From contig CAJJDO010000048.1 of the NCBI GenBank assembly GCA_905183005.1, forward strand, positions 417,498 through 481,497: DNA of 64,000 bases. Direction: 5' to 3'. The stretch is from Paramecium pentaurelia. Its lineage: Eukaryota > Ciliophora > Oligohymenophorea > Peniculida > Parameciidae. A program made the translations under genes and the position numbers. Shown here one piece after another: positions 34,601 through 49,400 of this stretch; within the stretch, counting starts at the first letter, position 1; each line of letters opens with the position of its first letter. Below the pieces are notes generated by a model, which saw only the letters and a program-made list of their open reading frames with translations, had not been told where the DNA came from and searched no databases.

Positions 34601-36537
34601 TTTTAATCCATTTATTTATCAACATCCATAATCATTTAAATAAAATCATAATAATTTATCAAAGATTCTCTATTCTTAGGAAGATATCTTACTAATCTAT
34701 TAATATCTTAAACATTTAATCCTAATTAACTTTCCATCAATACAGTTTTAAAATTAGCTGTATCCAAATTACCTTCTTAATGTTCATCAAAATATTCGAA
34801 TGATTGTCTAAATACTTTTAATTTTTGAGGATTAATTAGATGATCTCTCATTTTATGAAGAGTATCTTTGAACCAAGAAAGATCATATATTTTATCTTCT
34901 TCTTCAACAGTATTAAATAAGATTAAAATGTCATTCATACTAATGGTTTCTTTTCCATCTAATATCTCTTTTGCTACTTTCAATGCTTTATTCTAATTTA
35001 ATGATTCATCTAAATGCATTAAAGCTTATTTCAATTATTAAAGGTTAACTGGAGGATGATCTCTATTTAAATTCATTCTTTGCAATAAATCATCAGTGTG
35101 AATTTAGAATTTATAGACAACATCTTTGATATAATTCACATGAGATTCTATTCAATTTATATAATTATTAATATTTACTTTTATCTACAACTGCTTTAAG
35201 CCAATCAAATTTATCAATAAATCCATCATTATTTACATCAAGTGTTTAAAATAATGTAATAATTTAAATTTCATTAAGTGGCAATTAAATCTATTAGACA
35301 GCTTTTTTAAAATCATCAAAATTCATACGAACTTTCCTTTCACTAGTCTTTCCAAAGGCTTATTAACATAAATCTAAAAAAGACTAAGAATATATAATTT
35401 AATTTACATCTTCTATATTTAAAGCATGATCTCGAATATAATATTTCAATCTTTCAAGTGCATAAACTTTATCATTTACAGATTTGGAGAATCCTATTCT
35501 AGAATTTTATTGTGTTGATGGTCTAACTTCAATCTATTAAATAATTATAATATATAATATTTACAGTTTTACTCATTAAAGGTCCTTTTTTGGATGAATA
35601 TAAAGAATGTTTAGCTGTTTTAGGTCTTGTTTCTGGTAATTCAATTCCTAATTAATTAGTAAGATAATTTTTTGCATTGTCATCAATCACAAAATTATTT
35701 TCCTCAGGATGAGAACTTTTACTTAATTATTGCAAATATTATTGAGTTAATCTCATGTCTCCCTTAGATTTTCTTTCTGATAAAGGTCTTTTGGTTATTT
35801 CCTTTCATTAAAAATGCTAATTACTTTGCAACTATCCATCAAAGATTCAAGGAATTAAACAGCTGCACAACGTGCTTTGACAAAGAATGTACCAACACAT
35901 GGGATCTCAACTTCTACTATATCTCTCTATCTTTAAATGATTGTTAAATACATTGCGTACAATATCAGATAATGATTTTAACACTCTTTCTACAGCCATC
36001 TTAGCAGAGTCCTTATTCTATGAAGCATAAAGTGCAATCTCAGCCCAATTAACAATGGCATGTTAAATTTTACCAGATGTTTGAACTTTATAAGGTCTTA
36101 ATTATCGACCAATTGCTATGGCAGTTTTGAGATTAAAACCATTAACGAATTCCTTTGAGTAACTTAAGATGAAATACTTTAGCAACAAGGAAAACTGGTT
36201 AACGAGGCTACTTATCTCTATCTACTGGATTTGTTACTCCATCCAAAATTACATCTGGAGCACTAAATGAAAATGTTCCAAACTTGTTGACTGCCACTCC
36301 TCTACCCATACGCAATTGTCTTGAAATATGAAGACCTTTATAGTAATGTGTTAGAAAATACCAAATGCATTCCAAGCAGCTGAAACAGTTTCCTCATCCA
36401 AAGCTGCTATTAGGGAGGTATTGCTAATATTTAATTTGATCAACTTACTCTGCTTGTCCATTTCGAGTGGCTATCTTAGAAATAATCGATTATGCATTAA
36501 TTGTAGCTTTACTCTAATAACTATCGATGCTATTCAT
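31687..36537 (-). CDS. HU-domain (CCDC81-type) and multi-EF-hand fusion protein
   Basis: 1528 residues, ATG 36535-36537, TGA 31687-31689. Ten introns: 36424-36448, 36336-36361, 36153-36177, 35927-35951, 35802-35824, 35534-35564, 35148-35178, 32881-32908, 32259-32283, 32028-32052 (23-31 nt). Residues ~30-230 form two HU-like modules as in CCDC81 (MGRGVAVNKFGTFSFSAPD and EVEIPCVGTFFVKAR). The rest is about a dozen EF-hand units; clear loops include DVNNDGFIDKFD, DVDGNGVVSDED, DTDHNGFLSISE, DKDFDGQVNKTD and DKRRDGHLDLTE. The intron at 35802-35824 is what joins HU to EF-hands; without it the HU frame would stop and an ATG overlapping that stop would start a separate EF protein. CCDC81-type HU proteins are centrosomal/ciliary, so a Ca2+-binding basal-body role is inferred. 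Confidence 0.82.
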
Positions 36538-36554
36538 TTAATTTATATATTATA

Positions 36555-37386
36555 ATGAAGGCTTATCTTAGATATGAAGGCATTTCTAAATTATAATATC
36601 CTCAGTCTCCACTCTAAGTAGAACCAAAACCATTATTCACAATGATGCCTCGTCGTAAAACAGCCCAAGTACCTTTTCGTAAAAGTTTACATTAAAACAA
36701 ATCACCTACAAATTTTGATCGATAATTCGTTTTAGAAGAGTTGAGAATAGCCAATTAATCTCTTTAAGAAGTTAATAAAGAATTGCAATAATTGAATGAA
36801 TCCTTATAAGAGTAGGTTCAAAAATTGTAAGAATCAAATAAGGCCTTACAAATATAGATCAATTAAATGACCATTTAAATAGATGATCTAAAAATAAATA
36901 ATAGACATTTGAGATCTTAAGATAGTAGTTTACATTTGCAATCTAAAACATTTGATTAGAGGTTCAAAGTAATTGAAATTTAAGATTACAAGATCAAAAT
37001 AACCATATTGTGTATTTACAGTTGCAATTAAAAAAGTTAAATGATTAATTAGAGTAAAAAAGAACCCTAGAAACCAAGCCCATAAAAATGTAATAACAAG
37101 CTCTTAGGTAATTAGATAGCATATGTGTAATTAAATATAATTTAAATGATAGTTAGACATGAAGAATTATATTATTTGTAAATTGTGTCATTAAGAACTT
37201 AAAGAACCAGTCACTGTTATTCCATGTGCACATTCCTATTGTCGCTAATGCAAGAAGGGTTATATGGGATAATGTTTCATATGTGGACCAGATGAATAAA
37301 TTGAAGCCACTTATGCCAATATGTTATTGATTCCCATGATAGAACTATTCAAAAAGAGTTGTGAAATAAGGGAATTATTTAAATGA
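36555..37386 (+). CDS. Coiled-coil RING-type zinc-finger protein
   Basis: 260 residues from ATG 36555 to TGA 37384-37386; a downstream in-frame ATG-ATG at about 36642 is an alternative start. Introns 36962-36984 (23, AAG acceptor) and 37127-37152 (26). An N-terminal basic/Pro region (MPRRKTAQVPFRK) leads to a Gln/Leu coiled coil of ~120 residues. The C terminus is a RING-like module: CKLCHQELKEP, then PCAHSYCRQCKKGY and CFICGPDEQ. The first two Cys, the C-x-H core and the last CxxC fit a C3HC4-type ligand set. An E3 ubiquitin ligase is likely. The start is only 17 nt from the divergent HU/EF-hand gene. Confidence 0.78.
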
Positions 37387-37412
37387 TTTTGATATATTTT
37401 GATATTTAGATA

Positions 37413-40400
37413 TCAATATCTGAGGGCAAGGAAGGCTGCCACTCCTGCCTTTATCCAAATATCCTCTTCTTGATCTGATGCGAATTCTAACCACATTACA
37501 AAGTTTGTAGAATGTCCTGTTGTTGAGAGAGTTCCTGCTCTTGACACTACTTTGTATCTAAACTATAAAAATTATAATATTACAAAGGACAATTATAAAT
37601 TCCAGTTTTAGGAATTACTCTATTGTTTTTGGGTATCAACTAGACAGCTGGTAAATCACTAAATAATTCTTTGGGAGTGGATTCAGATAGTACATGTTTT
37701 TATGAATCCCATTTACATCCTTCTAAATAACATCCATATACATAACAACCATCACTAGGTTTATCTAAAATTTTAGAAATTTCTAAATCATCTCTGACTT
37801 AATATTCAAATGATACAAGATCAACAGCAATTACATGTTTACGAGCATAATTTTAAGTGATACCTGCAATAAATGCTTATGGGAAAAAGAATCCTGAAAA
37901 CCAAAATGTTGCTGGAGTTCCTCCATCTACCCATTTCTATAGAAATGCTACTCTATCATTTAAATCTTAAGTCCATGAAGCCAATGGTTTTAATGATAAG
38001 AAACCCTTTTCTGCCCACATTTTAGGTACTTAGTTATCATATAAAGAATTAGACAATTTCTCTAAATCTTCAGACATCACAACCAATCCCTTCAATGCCT
38101 TTTTAACATTAATCAATGATTCAATCATTACTTCTAATAATCTATTATATCTCAAGACTTCTTAAACCAACACTGTATTCATACTTTCTTAATAATCAGT
38201 TGGATATTTGATGAAAATTCCATCATAATCAAAAACTGGTGGGGTTTTTCCTTATACAAAATTAGCTAAATCCTCTATCTATTCTTCTCGAGTTTTTCCA
38301 GCTGATGAACTAGTTCTGGGTTGAACAGAAAGAATAGTTTCTAGAAGCATAATGGTTTAATTTTGAGCATTAGTAATATCTGCATTTTCATGTAATCCAA
38401 AGACTTCTGGAGCAGGATTTAAGGGTAGACTTCCAATGTAATTCGTGTAATCAACCTACAATCCAGAAGGAGGTGAATAGTAAGTACCACTTTTAGAAAA
38501 AGAGAAATTATCAATTAATGCTTCTTTTTTAATGTAGGTTCTTAAAATGGTTTTGATTAATCTAACATCTTTATCATCTGTTACTCTACCTCCATAATTA
38601 ATCTCACTACCCAAATAATTTAAGACTTTATAAGGGACTTCCTCATATTCATCTAATAACATAACCAATTATCTCTTGCATACATTCAAATCTTCATTAG
38701 TGAATTCATATGCAATATTCCAACCAATTGGACCAAATTTACGTCTATCTTGTATAATAGCATGGAAGAAACAGAATCCAAATATTAATTTCTTAAATAT
38801 TTCTGGTTTCTTACATCCACTTTATAATTCATTATCATCTAAACGAGCATAAGATCTTAACAAATTGCTTCTCAATCCTGAAGGTGGTTCTAATGTCATC
38901 TTAACACCATTCTATAATACAGATATTGGAAATGAATTAGTTGGCATACTGGTTAACCATAATCTATAATCTTTACTTGCACTCTCATCTATATCTTCAC
39001 AAATACGTTCCAATTCATTCATCCATGATGCTGCTAAATGACAATTCTATAAAAGAACCCATCCTCCTTTTTATCTAGCTGCTCTGATCATTTTTTCAGC
39101 TTTTGGACCTTAACCTTATCCCAATGAAATCTATTCATATCTTTTAAGCATTTCTTTCTCTTCTGCAAATTTTAAAAAGTCAGCCACAGGATCAGAACCA
39201 GGAGATAATACAAATATCAAAGGAGTTTACATTGTTGAATCCTTATAACATTTGGCTAAATCAAATAGAGGTGGAACAATGAATTGTTTTCCAATTTTAT
39301 GAGATATGAAATTCTATACACATGGTATTACTTTGTCAGGACGGAAAGATTTTATAAAGATTAATTTTTAGAATTCATCTAATTTAGAATTCCATTCTCC
39401 AGGTAATTACATTACTTGGGGTTCAGTTGAATCATAATGTGGCTTAAATAATTCAGCATTAGTTATCCAAAATTCTTCAAATCCCTTAAAAGCTGATAAT
39501 TATGACATTCCATAAATTTATCTATACATATCTGGCCATGTGTTTTCAGCTATCCATTTAGTTGGATTCTGTTTTATTTTGATATCACCCATTGGTCCTG
39601 TTAATAAGTATCTCCATTCCTCTTCATTTAATTACTTGTACCCTTAAAGAATCTTTATAGTTAACATCAAAGAGAAAAGTAATTTATGTTTCTCAAAAAG
39701 TGATCTACACACATTTTCATATAAACTGAAAGTGAAATAGTCATTTAGATTTGTCAATCTTACTTCATGTTCTTTTGCTGCTGGAGCATTCTCAACTCCC
39801 ATAGAGAATAAATTCATAAACCATTATAATGAGTATTAATACATTGGGTCAATTCCTGATAAATCTACAATACAGAAGAACAATTATGATGCTCTAAATG
39901 CAACTGGTCTATAACCCTCTCTTGCTTAATCTATTTGTTCTTCTGTTATTTTTGAATCAGCCACTCTTTAATTGATTTCTGCTGCGAATTTCTTACTGTT
40001 TTATAATTTATTAATAAGTGTCTCATCCATTAATACTTCATTGATATCATTAGCACCTTCAGAAAGAGATTTAAGAATGTCATCTTCTATTAATAATAAT
40101 TATTTCTTATCTTCAGCATTCTTTCTCACTATTTAAACTTTATTAGCTTCTAATTAAGGATTTTCAAGAGCTACAATTAATGCTAACATTTGATCTTCTA
40201 ATCCACTTGGAGTGATAGCAAAATTAATAATTGTTACCTTAACAAATGTCTCAGGAGGATAATGAGGATTGGGTATCGTAGTAGTAAGAAAGAATTTAAA
40301 TTTATCATTAAATGATAATGTTTTTTCACCCAAAGTAATTGTAAGAGATGAACCACTTTTAACAATTTGTTATAGAAGAATAGGATCAAAGGAAGGATCT

Positions 40401-43400
40401 AAATCCTTTCCTACATTTTCAATTAGAACCTATTTACCGAATTATACAGCCAATTCAAGAGTTCTCATAAGATTTGGGTCATTAACCTTCAATACTTCAA
40501 TACCTTCAGCATGTTCCTTACCCATATTTTTAATAAACTTATTTGCCTAATTTTAAGGATCTATCATCAAAGGATATCTTCTGCTTTTATCAATAATGAT
40601 ACCATTTTCTATAGATGTATCATCCTTAGGTAATCCTGCAATGTTCCATGATTATATTTTAACAGGCACTCCCAAAAATTGTACCATTGATATATTTTCA
40701 GTGTGTTTGATTTATAATTCAATTAGATTCTTTCTCCACTTATTTTCCAATCCTTATCTATAACTAGAGACAAATGGTCCTGCATAAGCAAGCATAGCAG
40801 CTGACAACAAAGAATTACCTGGTATTAGAGGTTCCTATAATTGTAATTTATCAACATCAGCTGTCCATCTAGTTTTTTCATCAGATAATCCACTTGTTAA
40901 TTTTTAAGCTCTAACTAATTTAATTTCACATTCTTAGATCTTTTTTGATAAATCTTCTTTGAGTTTAACTTTTTCATCAAATTCTTCTTGTAATCTTTTG
41001 ATTTTAGAATTTACTGCATCTAATTATTCCTTTTTCACTTTAAGTAAAGCTTACTTTTAATCTACAATCTATTGAGCTTATGCTAATTTATCTCTTAATG
41101 GTTGAGTATTCAAGAAGATTTTATTGTAATCATACATGGCTTGACACCAACTGTACATATATTTGATGGCTAAACTGCAAGTATTAGCTCTTTCTAATTT
41201 GAAATCAGGATCACCAATAATTTTTTATTCTAATTTTCTAATGTAAGCTTAATTAATATTATCTCTCTTATAATCTAATAATTAATCTAAGAGTGTTTTA
41301 GTATCATTAAGTAAATACTTCTTGGCTGTGGTGAAATAATCTTCAATTTTCTTCATACCTGTTTCATCCTTCATCATTTATATTTCTCCACCTTATTCTT
41401 TAATGAAATCCTATAATAAAATGACACAACCTCCAAGAGTAATAATAGCAGCTCTAGGTGGATTTGGTAATGATTTAACTTCAACTAAATGTTCTTTTTT
41501 CAATTTTTATACTTCAATCAAAGTTGTTTCCAAAATTCGATTAGCCTCAGCCACTGACTCTTCTGCTTCTCTCTTAATTTCATTAGCTTTTTTAGTTTCT
41601 ATTTGAGCCTCTGCTTCTTCAACTGATACAATCTTTTAAGTCTCATCTGCTTCTTTTTTATCTACTTCCAATCTTGCCATGACTTTTTCAGTTTCTATAG
41701 CTGCTTCCTCTAATTTAGGTTACATATCTTTAAGTTAAATTTACATTTCAGATACTGCCTCATTTGCAGCAATAAGTTTATCTAAACCACTTTTAAGACG
41801 ATTAATTTAAAATTTAAGTTCATTTTTCTTTTCATTATTTACTGTCTTAAACATAGTGATTAATTCTAAGAAACTTGTTGGAGTAACATAATTATAACGA
41901 CGTAATTACTATTAATATTAAATTGAAACTTATTCCACTGATTTATGCATAATCTTACACATCTCAACAATCATTTCTAATTAATCACTAAAACCAAACT
42001 CAGTTGAATATTCAGTTAACTATCCTCTTCCTACACCCACTAAAGCTTCTTCAGGCCATTCAGTAAACCAATCTATAGTACAACAATTAACAAGAGAAGG
42101 GAACATACGTAAACGTGTTTGGAATTTATCACTTAATGGAGACATTGCTAATATTAAATGAATGTTATTCTTAACTCTTGCTAAATATTAAGCAAATATA
42201 TTATTAGGTGTTGGTTATAAGTTTCTCTTCAAACATTCTCCTTTACATGATGTAATAATTTCTTCCATATCTTTTTCTTAATAGAGATTTGTAACATCAC
42301 CTGAATTCAATATTGAATTCAAATCCTCCAACATCTATTCATTAATGATTTAAGTATCCACAAAAATAAATGATACTCCTCTATTCTCTACTCCTGCCAT
42401 CATTAATACTTTCTTTACATCCTCTCTCCATGATCTCATATTATATGTCTTAATCACTTCAATCTAAAACAATCTATAATATGAAATAAATGTGGCCATC
42501 TTTGCTAAAGATTATCTACCACTACCTCCAACTCCCAATAATAGTGCATTTCCTTAAGGTTATCTTAGTACTCTGCTTATACGACATATATGTTCACAAG
42601 CATCTAAGAATAACACCAACTTCATTGATTTCTTACCACCTAATCCAGCAAATGAAGGATCTGCATTGTACTCTTATTAGAATTCATACATCTAATTTGA
42701 TAACTTCTTTAAATCATTAACCAAAAAGTAATGTCTAGGTTCTACATCCCTACCTTATTAGAAATCTGCAAATATAATACGATCCAAACTTAGAATATTT
42801 GCTTTCTCTTAACCAAAACGAGCAAATAATTCCTCCAAAATAGATATTAAATATTCTCTATCTTCTGTATTAATCAATCTATCATGAAAAACTCTCATGT
42901 TCTCATGGAACCATAATTATATAATAGATTTTGCATCTGTACAATATTTCTAAGAAGCTGAACAAATTCCTTAAAATACTTTATTTATATCTCTTAAGTT
43001 AAAAGTATAATGAGACTTCTTAGGAGTTGGTAAGAGTTCTCTTTTTACTCTTTCATAAACTTATAATACTGTGTCTACCAAATTACCAATTTAATTTTTT
43101 ATATCTTCACTAAATCTTCTCAAAAAAGAACTTACAAGAGTTCCAAATATTTATTTAATTGTTTATTAACCCAATTCTGTATATGAAATTATGTTATAAT
43201 GTCTCATCAATCTATTTGTAATAGCACTTCTTCCACCTCCAGGAGGACCCATAGCTGACAATAAAATTATGTCTTACAAATTCATAAAGAATAATTCCTT
43301 TCTATTATACCAACCTTTATGATCCATAAATTACCTCAATAATTCAATTGGTGGTTATGCTCCATATTCCTCTTTTTTAGGCATATTGAGATCATCAACA

Positions 43401-46400
43401 AATATAATACATTTTTTTGGAGGAGGAGGACCATAATATCCTTTTCTTCTCTTTGTTAATTTTGAATCAATTGTATCCTAAGTCTAATTGGCACTTGTCT
43501 ATGCTGAAAATGATAAAGACATATATTGATAATCTTCTCCCATCTTTTAGATTAATAAATTCATAGCATTTACTGTTTTACCTGTTCCTGTAGGGCCTGG
43601 AAATAGACAGTGATACATATTGGATAAGAGTGTTTTCATTAAATGCATATTTCTAGTTGAATCAGTAGTAGGAATCAATATTTCAGAGTATGATAATTTT
43701 GGATCAACTTCATAAGATTTAAATTGATCATCCCAATGTGACCATTATTTGGTACGTTCATTAAAGAGATAATCAAAAATAGATCCCTCATGTGGAAAAT
43801 TAGCTTTAGATTTACTAAATTATTCCTTAATATAAGTATTAATTTTTTCTCTTCCTTCTTAATCCACAGTACAACACAAACTCCATGTCAAACAAAAAGC
43901 AAATATTGGTTCAATTTATTATTCGAGATTGTCAATATCATCTTTAGGAACTTTTTTTATTTCTGTATCTTTATATTAATGTAAATAACAATTAAGTAAT
44001 CTACATAATGATTAAGTGAGATTATTATTAAAAGTACCAACTACTTCTTTTAAATTTCTTCTCATAAATTCTAAGGTTGGCTCTAAATATTATTCGAATA
44101 ACATGCTTAATTGTGTTACAATTTTAGGTCTATCTCTACAATGAGGAGGTAAAGTATTTAACCAAGATTTAATAAGAGGTTATAAACCCAATGACACTGG
44201 CTCCATATAAACCATACCACATCTACTTACTGTTGCAGGTGAAGCAACAGCCAAATCTTCAACTTCAAACATCATAGTCATATATGGAGTCAAGGTCAAT
44301 ATCTATCCAGAATTTAAACATAATTTCTTATTGTCATCCAACACTGTATTCATTGATTCAATCCAAATAGCATCAACAGGGCCGTCAAACATAATCCAAT
44401 GTCTTTCAGATGTCTAATCTCTACAAACTTCTCTTACTGTATAAGCTAATATTCCATCATTCCATTCTCTAGTTTATTCATTGAATTAACCATATAATTG
44501 TCCCATAGTAATAGACTTTGGATTTAAGATATGAGTGTGTACTTTATAATATAAAGTAGTTTAAAGAGCTGATAGGGAACGAGCCAATACATTATAATTA
44601 CTGGTTTTACCACCACCTGTAGGTCCTACCAACATTAATCCATGTCTAACTTGGATTGTATCATACAATTAATTAATCTTAACCAAGAATGATTCAGTGC
44701 ATTATAAATTCATTGATTTGCAAGCTTCCTAAATTTACACTAACAATTCTCCAATATCAACCTCTGGTTTTTCAATACCTGGAAATAGATCCTTAATGAT
44801 ATTGCTAAATAGAGGTAAATCATCCTTTAAGAATTTAGGTACATTCACATCCATCAATGCTCTCAATAATAATCGATCTTCATCTTAATCTGGATCAGCT
44901 GCTTTCAATAGACCTGCTGCATTAATAACAGATCTTACTGCTCTCATACCATAATCATAATGATCTTAAGAACTTAATTATTCTGAACTCAATTTAAATG
45001 TATAAACCATCTTTTTAGCCAATTCTCTACCTTTCTTAAATCCAAAAGAATAAAGCATAATTTCTCCAATTAAAGCATAATCAGGAACCATCATAGCTAC
45101 TGGTCTAAAAAGAGCTTTTAGATTATCTGGTAATTCAGTTCTACCTGCATAACCAGGATTCATAGTAATAAACACAGAAAAGGTTGGATCCAAACGAATT
45201 GAACTACCTTCAAAATCTGCAGAAGCTGCACCTTCAGCCTTCTTTCCAAAAAGAATTAATAATTATTATGCTATAACTGATAACACTTCAATATTAATAC
45301 GATTAAATTCATCAAAGCAAGCCCATGCTCCTGCACTTGCTAACCCTTTAAAGAATTTACCTACCATAATATAATCCATTTAATCTGAACAATTAAATAC
45401 AACACATTATTTAGCCAAAGCCTTAGCTAAATCCTTAGTTGATTCAGTTTTACCAGTACCTGCAGGTCCTGCTGGTGCACCACCTAAATTTAATTTTAAT
45501 GCTCCCATCAATGTCATATAACATTTATCAGTTAATGGAGTAATGACCAATCTTAAAGTATTTCCTAAATATTCATAACCATAAGGAAAGTTTGTTTAAA
45601 TACATTTTACATAACAATTATCTTATTCCCAATAATATCTTAATTATGATATCCATTCAAATGCAGAAACATCTTCAACATTTTCTTTTTACAATAAATC
45701 AACAACATCCTTAGCATGAACATCAATAACAATCAAGGCATTTAATGTAACCATTTACATTTTTGTTAATTTAGTTCTTACTAAATCAACTAAGTTATTT
45801 AATTAACCTTGTAACTATTCCAAATATACTTTAACTTTTTAACCTTTGATAGCAGTTTCAACTTCTTTTGTCCAATGAACTTATGATCCATTTAAAACAC
45901 ATTATCCTGGATGCATAGTGACCCATTTGATTCTTGGAGTTTCTAAATATTAATGGACAGAATTAAGTAAAGCAGCCCTAACACTCTATTTCATTTAGTC
46001 TTCAACATCATTCATCCAATCTTCTACATTCTTATGATTTGGATCAATGATTTTAACAAAATTAATCTTTTCTCCTTCTGCTGAAAACATTGCATGAATT
46101 TTCTTAGTGCCATCAAATTCTATTTAATTAACATTTTCAAACACTTTTCTTAAATGTGGTTGTACAGCAGTTGGTTCTTTAGTCTATGACAATATTTCCA
46201 ATAAATCATCATTAGATAAGAAATAAAATCTAGCAAATCTTTCTCTTTTTCTCTCTAAATAATTATTTAATTCCTTTTGAATTTATTCCAAACTATTATA
46301 ACCCTCTGTCAATTTCTCTAATAATCCATCTGCTGAACATACTTTTAATACATTCAAAGTATTCTTCGAATTTATCATAATCAATTTCCAATTCTGATCA

Positions 46401-49400
46401 ACAGCCTTAAATCTCTTTGATTCTAATGGTAACTATTTTATAATATCTTAACTATCAAAGATAGGTTGTAAATACATCCAATTTACTTACACTTTAGCCC
46501 AAACTTCAAGAATATCACTTACCTTTTTCAAAGTGCTATTCCAATCATTTAGAAGTCCTTCAAAAGGTTTTTTAAAAGGTGAAAAGAGCATAGCTTAAGT
46601 ATTTACGATATGCTCATCTAAAGTATTTCCTATATCATCAAATCCTCGAATAATGAAAGAAATGTTTTTATATCCTGCTACATCAAAATTAATCTATTCC
46701 CATTAAGCCATCATAGAATTTAGCATTGTTTCTATTTAATATTCCTTGTAAGCTCTTTCTCCTATTTCCATACAATCTTCAACTATCTTCATCAATCCCA
46801 TATCAATAGCCTTAGTAAATGTAAATCCAGGAGCAGGCTTAACTTCTTATCCCAATTTTTAAGATACTTATTCCCAATGTCTTTCTTTCATACCCTACTT
46901 TCTTAAAGCAACCATCAATGGAACCTTTGGTCTAAACTCTTCCAAATAAGAACGAATATTCTAACCAATTTTCAATACTGGTTAAATATCCTTATCATTA
47001 AAATGCTTATTCACTAATGCTGTTGTTTTGTAAGCTTCTTCCATAAATTTTTCACAATAATCTGCATCCAACTTTTCAAAATCATCATTCTTCCAATGAT
47101 CAATATTTTTAAACCATTAATTAGTAGTCAACCATAAATCTGAATATGGTCTGAACTCCTTAACCATCTATTATATTACACTATAATCAGTTTATTCCAT
47201 TTCAAATAGTAGTTCTCTAGAATTGAATTACCTTGCATTCTCTTAAAACTTTTATAACTACTCATTTATTCCTCTAACTCTTTAAGCTACACTCTCATGA
47301 TCATCCATATTTTAATATGAATAAAAGGTTGAGATTGTTATTTATAATGATTTCACTTATTCTAAAAAGAAATCTTACTCTTATTTCATCTTATCTTAAA
47401 ATATACCCTTCTCTTTTTCTAATGCTTACGATCTTAATTCTACTAATTCCAATATTTCTTTTGGTCCACCATATACTTACCATCTTCTTTGAATGTCTTC
47501 AGGTTAAAATCTCACTTTGAATGGTTCCAACAAATCATATAATTCACATGATTTATCTATATCTTCCTTGACCTTTTCCAATTCAAGTGGCAGATTTACC
47601 ATATATTATTTGATATCTGTTAATTTTTCAATATCAACTGGAGGTTCATTCAATCTCAATTTCACTTTTTAAACTTCATCATACAAAGACAATGTTGATT
47701 ATTTTGCTCTTTTAACTATCACTTCTATTAATAATTTGTATAATTATTGATATTTTCCTGTCAATAATTAACTAATCTCTTTGCAATTCACTTTGAAACA
47801 TCCTACTTAAATAGAATCAGGTATTTATAATTTCAATTTTTCTTCTTTTTTTTATAATTCAAATACTTCATCTCTTATCAATTCTGTTTCCTTTGGTTTC
47901 TCTTCATTATCAACTGTCTTTATATATTCCTCTGGTTTTATCATTAATATTTCTTTGTATATTTAGAAACATTTTAAATATTCATCTAATGCTACAAATG
48001 ATTTATCCAAATATTCACTTAGTTCATCAAATAATTTATTTACCCAAATATTTTCATCAAAGAAATATGGATCTTAATTACCGAATGGATCATTTGTAAT
48101 TTAAGATTTTTAAGGAACCTTATAATACATTTCTGATCTTGTTCCTTTAAATATTTCCTTCATTAATTTAGGTTCTAAATCAGGTATCTTAGCTAAGTCT
48201 TCTAAAGCCTTATTGAATATAATCAATATTGTTGTTGCATAATTACGAATCATAGTGGAATAACAGAAACTATCTTCATTTATTGCTTTAAGTAATTCGA
48301 TCGTAAATAGAGGTTTCACAGCTCTCGGATCATAAAAACTGTCAGGATTTTTGGAACTTAAAACTAATCCATCTGCAAATTCGTTAATTACATCATCCGG
48401 CCCATTAATAATAACATTATTAGGAATATAACTTCTAATATACTTATCATAATTATGAAATGATTTTTGGGATAAATTCAATATAGCATCTTATATCATC
48501 AATCTAACACAAGAAAAGAATTTTTTAAGTCTTCCCTTATCATAATTGTTTCTATCTGTTTCTTTTAAATTGAACCATTTATATTGGTTTATGTTGTATT
48601 TAAATTTATCTTTCTCAACTTCTTTTTCTTTTTCCTTATCTTTTGGTTTTTCTTTCTCCTCCTTCTCTTTATTATCCTTCTCTTTATCCTTCTCTTTTTC
48701 TTTCTCTTTCTCTTTCTCTTTCTCCTTTTCTTTCTCCTTCTCCTTCTCTTTTTCTTTATCTTTCTCCTTATTTTAGAGTTCCTTATCTCCAAATTACTTA
48801 ATGATAATTTTCTCAACATCTTCCATAAAGTCTTTCCTCAATTTACTCATTGCTGTAACCATTTATGAATCATTATTTTATTTAAATTCATCTAATTTAA
48901 ATGGAGATTAACTTTAACCAAAGATGTAAAAAAATTCTAATTCTTATAATTGATTGCATTTTTCAGTTATCAATTATAAGCATCTCACAGATTCAGGACT
49001 AGCCATAATACTATTTAATAAGAATTCTTTGAATATCTCTGTAAAACTTTTGGGTTCATTAAAAAAAACTTCATGAGGTGTCCACATATAAATTTCTTTA
49101 GCTCCTTTTTTGGCCTCTAATGTTAACATTCCAAAATAATTTGGTTCTTTTTTGGGTAGCATTTCAGGTAAGACTAAACCATGTGGTACAAGATCTGTTG
49201 GATTAATTGTTAGATGATAATCAAATAGTATTCTATTCATTAATAACTAATAATCAATAGCTGCATCCATCATCAAGGCACTTACTTCACTAAATTCAAG
49301 TTTTTTATTTTTTCTTATTAAATCTTCAATTTTCTTTTTTTATTCATTAGGCATATTTGGTAGATGATCTCTTGGCATACATTGAATGAAAGAACTCTTT

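Noticed and set aside
40269..40550. 93-codon plus-strand frame
   Set aside because: Antisense of the dynein heavy chain; the minus frame is uninterrupted for kilobases.
48546..48868. Plus-strand Phe/Ser-rich and Phe/Leu-rich open frames
   Set aside because: Antisense shadows of the Lys-Glu repeat tract in the dynein heavy chain.
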